From NCBI GenBank assembly GCA_045628125.1, contig JAZQPA010000087.1, positions 1 to 6,628 on the forward strand: a stretch of 6,628 bases of DNA, in the 5' to 3' direction. The position numbers and the translations under genes were made by a program. This DNA is from Minthousia sp045628125. GTDB lineage: Bacteria; Bacteroidota; Bacteroidia; Bacteroidales; Bacteroidaceae. The notes beneath the pieces are model-generated. The model was given only the letters and a program-made list of their open reading frames with translations, was not told the origin of the DNA and ran no database searches. Below, one piece after another: positions 1 to 5,902 of the stretch (positions within the stretch are counted from its first letter, which is position 1; every line of letters begins with the position of its first letter).

Positions 1-1
1 G

Positions 2-100
2 GAAAAGAATAATCCTATAAATAAGGTCAAACAGGCAAAAGGTAATATAAATGGATTTTATCTTGTTGAAAACAAGACAATTAATACTAACTATAAGTAA
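2..100 (+). CDS. Possible C-terminal tail of an upstream gene (partial, unidentified)
   Basis: Frame 2 is open from the left edge to a TAA at 98-100. It would encode the last 32 residues of a protein, rich in Lys and Asn and ending NTNYK. The other two forward frames stop within the first 20 bases. An open run of 32 codons in A+T-rich DNA can occur by chance, and no family is recognisable. The stop codon lies inside the left arm of the inverted repeat at 98-171. That would suit an element placed at the 3' end of an upstream transcript. The call rests only on the open frame. Confidence 0.3.
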   Translation, partial: EKNNPINKVKQAKGNINGFYLVENKTINTNYK

Positions 101-171
101 GTGTGCTAGACATCTGCAGCCGGAGGCCGGTTTGCTGTGTCTGTTGGAATTTGGCATCTTACCCACACTTA
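98..171. other. Foldable intergenic element, nested inverted repeats
   Basis: An outer 8-bp inverted repeat, TAAGTGTG (98-105) with CACACTTA (164-171), encloses a second hairpin. AGACA (108-112) pairs with TGTCT (138-142), GCA (116-118) with TGC (133-135), and CCGG (120-123) with CCGG (127-130) around a 3-base AGG loop. G119 can wobble-pair with U131. The element is much more G+C-rich than its flanks. There is no T-tract after the right arm, so it is not a standard intrinsic terminator. It is tRNA-sized but lacks a T-arm and anticodon arm. It could be a 3'-end stabilising structure, a small RNA or a dispersed intergenic repeat. I do not recognise a known RNA family. Confidence 0.4.
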
Positions 172-184
172 ACAATACCCCTGC

Positions 185-227
185 ATATCGATATAAAAGA
201 CTTACTATTTGAAAATCGTAAAACGAT
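185..227. promoter_or_regulatory. Two short palindromes, possible operator pair
   Basis: A perfect 10-bp palindrome, ATATCGATAT, lies at 185-194. A second inverted repeat, ATCGT-AAA-ACGAT, lies at 215-227. Their centres are about 31-32 bp apart, close to three helical turns, so a dimeric regulator could meet both on one face. They sit about 65-105 bp upstream of the -33 box at 292, where an activator could bind. A+T-rich DNA produces short palindromes by chance, and no regulator gene is in the window to match them. Nothing else is recognisable between 172 and 273. Confidence 0.2.
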
Positions 228-291
228 AAAAATAAGATGAATACATAAACTAATACTTTACTATATCCATTCATAGGGGTTGTTACCACCT

Positions 292-323
292 ATTGTTCTC
301 CTCTTTAAATGCGCCTACCTTTG
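292..323 (+). promoter_or_regulatory. Bacteroidota-type promoter of the lipoprotein-susC-susD operon
   Basis: The -7 box TACCTTTG (316-323) matches TAnnTTTG exactly. ATTG at 292-295 matches three of four bases of the TTTG -33 box. The spacer is 20 bp, within the usual 19-21. Transcription should start near 329-331, giving a leader of about 27 bases before the ATG at 357. No equally good promoter precedes susC or susD, so this one probably serves all three genes. An imperfect dyad (TAGG 274-277, CCTA 289-292) abuts the -33 box. Confidence 0.75.
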
Positions 324-356
324 CGAAAAATTACAATCGGATTTAATACGAAAGAC

Positions 357-902
357 ATGAGACATAGATTTGGTTTTAGCATACATTATTTTTTGGTTTT
401 TATGGTTATAGTGGCCTGCGCGACGCAGGTGGAGGATCAGGGAAGCGGAAACGCTTCCTCTGAATCCGCCATAAAGAAGGAAATGTGTATTTTGCCTCAT
501 CACGCTTACCACCTTACGGTGGCAGATTTCGAAATGCGCGATTTTAATTTCCAGACAGATAAAGACAGCATTGTTCCAACCTTGAAAAAGAGGGGTGATG
601 CAGCAGACATGACATACAGCGCCTACTTGCCGCAAGTCCCAGATTGGATGGACACCCGGTACGCCAAGGACTCCCTTTATCGCAGCGCGTACCTTTCCTA
701 TGTGCAGCACTTCGTAAACAGCTACCAGCAGAACGGCATTAGCATCAGTGTGCTGTATGTGCCCCGGAACAGCCGGCAGACACAGTTTGCTACAGTCGAG
801 GAACTGGCTTCGGTGGTGAAATGCCAGATTTGCCTGACCGACAGCATGCCGGATTTGCCATCCCGCAACTCGTGGAAGATTATTGAAAAGGAAAACAAAT
901 AA
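357..902 (+). CDS. Small lipoprotein with a truncated, non-catalytic GH30-like segment
   Basis: This gene encodes 181 residues. The start at 357 is preferred because the ATG at 309 lies upstream of the promoter's -7 box. From 357 the protein begins with a lipoprotein signal: MRHR, a hydrophobic stretch, then lipobox IVAC with Cys21, followed by acidic residues E26 and D27 that could favour surface export. Residues 57-155 resemble part of glycoside hydrolase family 30 (glucosylceramidase/beta-glucanase clan). The matching landmarks, in order, are DFEMRDFNF, SIVPTLKK, PDWMDT (96-100 region), a Y-x3-V-x2-F-V-x2-Y helix (112-123) and a strand leading to PRNSR (136-140). GH30 enzymes have PQNEP there, with Glu as acid/base; here Ser139 replaces it. 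The nucleophile half and most of the barrel are absent, since the family usually exceeds 400 residues. It is not an active GH30. It lies 26 bp before susC and is probably co-transcribed. It could be a decayed gene or a reused surface module. The coding call is firm; the GH30 link comes from remembered family motifs. Confidence 0.8.
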   Translation: MRHRFGFSIHYFLVFMVIVACATQVEDQGSGNASSESAIKKEMCILPHHAYHLTVADFEMRDFNFQTDKDSIVPTLKKRGDAADMTYSAYLPQVPDWMDTRYAKDSLYRSAYLSYVQHFVNSYQQNGISISVLYVPRNSRQTQFATVEELASVVKCQICLTDSMPDLPSRNSWKIIEKENK

Positions 903-928
903 ATTATTAACTCTTAAAAACTAATAGA

Positions 929-3900
929 ATGAAACAAGAATTTCATCTGCTGAAACAGAGAGTGGCCATGTTGATGCTGCTCTTGGTGTGTTCAGTGGCA
1001 ACCCTGATGGCTCAAGTAGCTGTCAAAGGTGTGGTTGTAGATGCAAATGGTGAGCCTATTATTGGTGCCAATGTGCTGGAGGTGGGAACCACCAACGGTA
1101 CAGTCACCGATTTTGACGGTAACTTTGCATTGTCAGTGAAGAAAGTGGGTGCAGAACTGAATGTCACCTACATCGGTTATGTACCTCAGACAGTACCTGC
1201 TGCCAAGGACATGAAGATTACTCTGGCCGAGGATTCTGAAGCCTTGGAGGAGGTTGTGGTAGTAGGTTACGGTGTAACCAAGCGTAAAAACTTTACCGGT
1301 TCTGTGGCTACCATGAACGTATCGGACAGCCCTGTAGCCAATTTGGCTCCAACCAGTCCTACCGACATGCTTCGCGGTATGATTCCTGGTTTGAACATGA
1401 GCCAGAGCGGTGTGGCAGGTTCGGCTGCCAACATCACCATCCGTGGTGCCAAGTCGGTAGATGCTGCTAAGGATGCCAGCCTTTCCATGCCACTGATTGT
1501 GGTGAATGGCGTTATCTTCAAGGGTACCATGAATGATATCGATCCTAATATTGTAGAATCTATGTCGGTTCTGAAGGATGCCACCTCTCTGGCAGCTTAT
1601 GGTTCTCAGGCAGCCAACGGTGTTATCATGATCACCACCAAGAAGGGTGCCATGGGTAAGCCAATGATTAATTTCCGTTCTTCTGTGGCACTGTCCGAGG
1701 CTGCTTATAAGACTCCGCTGCGCGACGGTAAGGGCTATATCGAACTGATCAATGCCCGCCAGGGTTTGCCAGAGGGTTCTACCAACTGGATGACCTATCT
1801 GGAGAAGGCTAACTATGAGAAGGGTGAGGAGACAGACTGGATTGACTATTACTCACAGACTGGTGTTCGCCAGAACTATTCGCTGAACATCTCGGGTGCT
1901 ACCGAGAATATGGATTATTCGTTCGGTGGTTCTATCTCGGATAACGACAACTTTATCAAGGGTAACAAGTTTATCCGTAACACCGTGAACGGACGTTTCA
2001 ATACCAAGGTCAACAAGTACATCAAGTTGGGTATGAACTTCAACTATGCCACCATGAAGATGGATGGTGTTCGTCCTTATACTTCACGTTATTTCTCTCC
2101 TTGGGGTGAGCCTTACCTGGAGGATGGTGTCACCCTGCGCCGATTCATTACCGAGCATACAGCCGATGACGTTAACCCTATGTGGCAGGTGAACGGTGGC
2201 GTAGATGCCCAGAGCCGTAGCAACAACATTGATTTGGGTGGTGAGGTTGAAATCCGCATCCCTGGTATCGAGGGCTTGAGCTATAAGATGACCGGTTCAT
2301 ATAATGTTCGCCAGAACCTGACCCGCCGTTTCTATCACGAGCAGTATTATATCGGCATGGGTGAGGAGTATACAGCTGAAAACTTTGACAAGCACTTGTC
2401 GCAGGCCAACGGTTACATTAACAATACCAAGAACACCTCGTTTGTCATGGACCACATCCTTACTTATACCAAGGATTTCGGTCAGCATTTCCTGAGCGTT
2501 ACCGCTGTTTACACCCGCGACTCTAACAAGGTAGACGGCAGTCAGGAGTCGGGTTTGGACTTTGCCGGTTTGGGTAATACTACATTGGGCTTCTATGGCT
2601 TGAACAATGCCAAGACCCAAAAGGTAGACAACATTACCTACACCCTGCACAACAATGTAGGTTATCTGGGTCGTGTAAACTACTCTTATAAGGATACCTA
2701 TCATTTCAATGCCTCTATCCGTCGTGACGGTTCTTCGGTTTTCGGACGTGACAAGAAGTGGGGTACCTTCCCTGCTGTAGGTGTGGCTTGGTCAATCTCT
2801 AACGAGAGTTTCTTCCAGAAGGCACTGCCATGGGCAACAAATACCAAGATTAAGGCTTCTTGGGGTAAGAACGGTAACCAGAGCTTGCAGCCTTACCAGA
2901 CACTGTCACAGATGAACGTCGGTATGGCTGGCGGTTATACCGCATACTTTGGCAATGAGGTAATCTTCGGTCAGTCGATGAAGATTCTTGGTAACCCTAT
3001 GCTGGGTTGGGAAACTACCACCTCATGGAACTTTGGTTTGGAAACCGACTTGCTGAAGGACGGACGCATCCACTTTGAGTTGGATGCTTATACCGCTAAC
3101 ACTACCGATCAGATTTTCAACCGTACCATCCCTGTAATGGGTTCGGGTATGAGCACCCAGCAGAGTACCATGGGTAAGATCAACAACTGGGGTATTGAGG
3201 CTACCTTGCGTACCATGAACATCCGCAAGAAGGATTTCTCTTGGTCAACCAACTTCCAGTTCACTCTGAGCCGTTCTATCCTGAAAGAGCTGTACGGTGA
3301 CGGCAATGACGATATTACCAACGAGCTGTTCCTGAACCGCTCTTTGGGCGCTATCTATGGCTATGAGTATGACCGTGTGGCTCAGGTAGAGGACACCCAG
3401 TATCTGCAGGCAAACGGTGGAAATCCTGGCGACCCAATGTATGTGGATCATGACGGTGATGGTGTAATCACTCCTAACGACCGTGTCATCCTGGGTTTCA
3501 ACACACCATCCTTCCTGCTGAACATGGGCAATACTATCACCTGGAAGAACTTCTCGCTGTACTTCCTGTTCTCAGGCACTTTCAGCGGTGGCAAATACGG
3601 TGTGGCTCGCAACAACAATGCCTTTGTTTCTTACGAGAACATGGCTTACCTGAATGCTGAGAATCATCCGTTCTGGACAGAAGCAAACCGCGATATGAAG
3701 CACGTGGGCGCTACAGCCGACCTGTCTAAGTTTACCGGTATCCAGAAGTACGGTTTTGTACGTCTGCAGGATGTGAACCTGTCGTACAACTTCAAGGGCA
3801 ACTGGATGAAAAAGGTGGGCATCAATAGCCTTCAGGCATATGTATCAGGTTCCAACCTGTTCTTCATCGCTCCTGACTGGGAGTTCAGTGATCCTGAAGT

Positions 3901-3964
3901 TCGCAGCAGCCGTGCCTCACAGCTGGCTCGTACTTACACCTTGGGTTTAAATGTTAGATTCTAA
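929..3964 (+). CDS. susC: SusC/RagA family TonB-dependent outer-membrane transporter
   Basis: This gene encodes 1011 residues, a normal length for the family. Its role is TonB-powered import of a ligand, usually an oligosaccharide, across the outer membrane together with SusD. A signal peptide covers residues 1-28 (cleavage near LMA|QV). A carboxypeptidase-D-like domain follows at about 30-100 (GEPIIGANV, GTVTDFDGNF, YIGY). The TonB box EEVVVVGYG is at about 107-115. The plug domain runs from about 120 to 240 and ends NGVIMITTKKG. The rest is the beta-barrel, ending in YTLGLNVRF with a terminal Phe as in outer-membrane proteins. An EF-hand-like loop, D840 to D851, lies late in the barrel. The plug has YGSQAANG where YGSRAANG is usual. 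Codon use is strongly biased (CTG, CGT, GGT), suggesting high expression. The ATG follows an A-rich leader with no Shine-Dalgarno sequence, and susD follows 14 bp downstream. The symbol marks the family only; the substrate is unknown. Confidence 0.97.
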   Translation: MKQEFHLLKQRVAMLMLLLVCSVATLMAQVAVKGVVVDANGEPIIGANVLEVGTTNGTVTDFDGNFALSVKKVGAELNVTYIGYVPQTVPAAKDMKITLAEDSEALEEVVVVGYGVTKRKNFTGSVATMNVSDSPVANLAPTSPTDMLRGMIPGLNMSQSGVAGSAANITIRGAKSVDAAKDASLSMPLIVVNGVIFKGTMNDIDPNIVESMSVLKDATSLAAYGSQAANGVIMITTKKGAMGKPMINFRSSVALSEAAYKTPLRDGKGYIELINARQGLPEGSTNWMTYLEKANYEKGEETDWIDYYSQTGVRQNYSLNISGATENMDYSFGGSISDNDNFIKGNKFIRNTVNGRFNTKVNKYIKLGMNFNYATMKMDGVRPYTSRYFSPWGEPYLEDGVTLRRFITEHTADDVNPMWQVNGGVDAQSRSNNIDLGGEVEIRIPGIEGLSYKMTGSYNVRQNLTRRFYHEQYYIGMGEEYTAENFDKHLSQANGYINNTKNTSFVMDHILTYTKDFGQHFLSVTAVYTRDSNKVDGSQESGLDFAGLGNTTLGFYGLNNAKTQKVDNITYTLHNNVGYLGRVNYSYKDTYHFNASIRRDGSSVFGRDKKWGTFPAVGVAWSISNESFFQKALPWATNTKIKASWGKNGNQSLQPYQTLSQMNVGMAGGYTAYFGNEVIFGQSMKILGNPMLGWETTTSWNFGLETDLLKDGRIHFELDAYTANTTDQIFNRTIPVMGSGMSTQQSTMGKINNWGIEATLRTMNIRKKDFSWSTNFQFTLSRSILKELYGDGNDDITNELFLNRSLGAIYGYEYDRVAQVEDTQYLQANGGNPGDPMYVDHDGDGVITPNDRVILGFNTPSFLLNMGNTITWKNFSLYFLFSGTFSGGKYGVARNNNAFVSYENMAYLNAENHPFWTEANRDMKHVGATADLSKFTGIQKYGFVRLQDVNLSYNFKGNWMKKVGINSLQAYVSGSNLFFIAPDWEFSDPEVRSSRASQLARTYTLGLNVRF

Positions 3965-3978
3965 ATTAGACAACAGAT

Positions 3979-5784
3979 ATGAAATCATATAACTATCTTT
4001 TGGCAGGTATGCTGGCCTCTGCAGCGCTGGTTTCCTGCAACGACGATGAGTTCTTGGAGGAGCACCCAAAGACCATCTATACCGTAGAGACAGCATTCGA
4101 GAAGAGCAGTCAGGTGGATGCCGCTCTGGCTCGTGCCTACATCGCATTCGACTATATGTTCGGCTGGCACAACCTGTACATGGAAGGTTCAGCAGCAGCT
4201 AACATCCTGGGCGGTAACGGAACCGACTGTATCGACAGCGGATTTGGCGATCCTGCCATGGCTTCGGGTTCGTTCTCCAATTTCCAGAACTTGAATTCCA
4301 ACACCGGTGATTTTAATACCTTGTGGAACGAACTGTATCAGCTGGCTTCCTATGCCAACATGGTGATGTATGGTGCGGAACTGGTGGATTGGGCCGATCC
4401 TGTCGATAAGGATTATGCCATTGCACAGGCCCGTTTCTTCCGCGGTTGGGCTTACCTTCGCCTGGGCGAGTGCTTTGGAGGTGTGCCTATCGTCGAGGAG
4501 TACAGCGACCAGCTGAAGTTTGACTACGAGCGTTCTACACGCGAGCAGACTTACGCATTTGCCATTGCCGATCTGGAGGCAGCAGAGAAGGGCCTGCCTG
4601 AATATCCTAAGCAGGATGGCCGTGCCTCGAAGGGTATTGTCAATCACTTCCTGGCCGAAGCTTACCTGGCTCAGGGTGTGGAGAAGGGCGACAACTCTTT
4701 CTTTACCCGTGCTGCCGAGGTGGCAGAGAAGGTGGTGGCTGCTCATCCGCTGATGACCGAGCGCTTTGGTGTGCGTGCTAATCCTTCGGATGGCGGCAGT
4801 ACTGGTTTCCTGGGTGTGGCCAACTATCAGCCTGAGGGCAATGTATATTATGACTTGTTCCAGATGGGCAACTATGACTACAGTGCCGGTAATACCGAGA
4901 GCCTGATGGCTGCCCAGAATGCCGATTATGACAATGCTTCGGTGAATGGCGGTACATATAACATGAACGGTATCACCGTGGGATGCGTGTACCGTGACCT
5001 GATTTGGAATACTGCTGAGGCTAACGAGGGTTCTGCCGGTCCTTGGCACGATAATCCAAACATCGATACCCAGAAGTACTATGGCGGTAACACCAGTGCC
5101 TATCTGGGTGGTACCTCATGGGGATTGGTAGGTACTACCGATTACTCTGATGAGGTGGTTTGGGAAGGTCAGTTTGACGATGATATGCGTAACTCGCAGA
5201 TTGTACGCTGCAACCCTATCGTTTTGGAGAAAACCTCAAAGCATTATGGCGAAATCTGTAAGAAAGAGTGGCTGAATATTCCTTCACGTTTGATGCGTGT
5301 GTCTTGTAAGATTGCCATGCAGGACGGTTGGGGATGGGATGTACACCACACCATGGGTGGACAGAACTTTGCTTACCAGTATGGCCGTGACAACTATATT
5401 GCCCGTTCTGCTGAGACTTACCTGCTGCTGGCTGAGGCTTATATGCGTGCCGGTGACAATGAGAAAGCTACCAAGGCGCTGAACACCGTTCGTCTGCGTG
5501 CCAAGGCTTCTTATCTGTACAGCTCTGTCACCATGCGTGATATTCTGGACGAGCGTTGCCGTGAGTTGGCATACGAGGAGCATCGCTGGCCAACCCTGTT
5601 GCGCCTGGGCAGTACCAATGGCATGAACGAGGATATGAAGTACCAGTTGGGCAAGTACACCATGTATGTGAACGACTTTGGTTTGCCAATGCCTGCACCG
5701 GAATGGAACCTATTCCCAATTCCATTGACTGTAATCAACCTGAACTCGGGTGCGCCAATGGAGCAGAACAAGGGTTGGAATTAA
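3979..5784 (+). CDS. susD: SusD/RagB family surface nutrient-binding lipoprotein
   Basis: This gene encodes 601 residues. SusD proteins are helical, TPR-containing surface lipoproteins that cap the SusC barrel and capture its ligand. A signal peptide ends in lipobox LVSC with Cys20, and the acidic NDDE that follows suits export to the cell surface. The N-terminal SusD domain spans about 20-230, with the signature AQARFFRGWAYLRLGECFGG (149-168). The C-terminal domain holds TYLLLAEAYMRAG (480-492), LNTVRLRAK (501-509), ILDERCRELAYEEHRW (522-537) and LRLG (541-544). The end, LFPIP (578-582) and MEQNKGW (594-600), is the usual SusD terminus. The length is typical to slightly long. It lies 14 bp after susC, is certainly in the same transcript, and is followed by a strong terminator. 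Aromatic residues are plentiful between 340 and 470 and could contribute to ligand binding, but no site can be assigned from sequence. The symbol marks the family; the substrate is unknown. Confidence 0.97.
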   Translation: MKSYNYLLAGMLASAALVSCNDDEFLEEHPKTIYTVETAFEKSSQVDAALARAYIAFDYMFGWHNLYMEGSAAANILGGNGTDCIDSGFGDPAMASGSFSNFQNLNSNTGDFNTLWNELYQLASYANMVMYGAELVDWADPVDKDYAIAQARFFRGWAYLRLGECFGGVPIVEEYSDQLKFDYERSTREQTYAFAIADLEAAEKGLPEYPKQDGRASKGIVNHFLAEAYLAQGVEKGDNSFFTRAAEVAEKVVAAHPLMTERFGVRANPSDGGSTGFLGVANYQPEGNVYYDLFQMGNYDYSAGNTESLMAAQNADYDNASVNGGTYNMNGITVGCVYRDLIWNTAEANEGSAGPWHDNPNIDTQKYYGGNTSAYLGGTSWGLVGTTDYSDEVVWEGQFDDDMRNSQIVRCNPIVLEKTSKHYGEICKKEWLNIPSRLMRVSCKIAMQDGWGWDVHHTMGGQNFAYQYGRDNYIARSAETYLLLAEAYMRAGDNEKATKALNTVRLRAKASYLYSSVTMRDILDERCRELAYEEHRWPTLLRLGSTNGMNEDMKYQLGKYTMYVNDFGLPMPAPEWNLFPIPLTVINLNSGAPMEQNKGWN

Positions 5785-5816
5785 TTATGCCGTGTTAGTT
5801 TTTATATAGGTAATTT

Positions 5817-5860
5817 GAAATCTCAAGCCAAGGAAAAAACTTGGCTGAGATTTCTTTTTT
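5817..5860 (+). terminator. Strong intrinsic terminator after susD
   Basis: The left arm (5817-5832) pairs with the right arm (5840-5854). Nine base pairs (GAAATCTCA with TGAGATTTC) and six more (GCCAAG with CTTGGC) are separated by one bulged A. The loop is seven bases (GAAAAAA), and six T residues follow at 5855-5860. It starts 32 bp after the susD stop. On the opposite strand the hairpin would be followed by an A-rich run, so it works for plus-strand transcription only. It closes the lipoprotein-susC-susD unit. Confidence 0.9.
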
Positions 5861-5881
5861 ATTCAATAATGCGTATATTTG
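5851..5881 (+). promoter_or_regulatory. Bacteroidota-type promoter of the MBL-fold hydrolase gene
   Basis: The -7 box TATATTTG (5874-5881) matches TAnnTTTG exactly. TTTC at 5851-5854 is the best -33 candidate (three of four bases, 19-bp spacer). That box lies in the right arm of the susD terminator, so the two elements overlap. Transcription should start near 5888, leaving a leader of about 15 bases before the ATG at 5903. The downstream gene therefore appears separately transcribed from the susCD operon. Confidence 0.65.
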
Positions 5882-5902
5882 CCGAAACAAATCATTAAAA
5901 CC

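Noticed and set aside
98..171. tRNA gene
   Set aside because: The 74-base length and closing stem fit, but there is no T-arm with a TTC-type loop, no anticodon arm of the right size and no D-arm.
98..173. Integron attC-like site, since ACTTAAC at 167-173 fits RYYYAAC
   Set aside because: No matching GTTRRRY partner lies at the needed distance and orientation, and no integrase or cassette is visible.
203..211. Second promoter box TACTATTTG
   Set aside because: It has three bases between TA and TTTG instead of two, and no convincing -33 box upstream.
309..356. Upstream ATG at 309 as the start of the small lipoprotein gene
   Set aside because: The codons at 309-323 overlap an exact -7 promoter box, so the ATG would not be in the transcript. 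The lipoprotein signal starts cleanly at 357.
4189..5049. Long minus-strand open frame (286 codons) opposite susD
   Set aside because: It lies wholly inside a clear susD gene. Strong codon bias in susD avoids codons that would give antisense stops. The translation shows no domain, and it has no promoter or start context.
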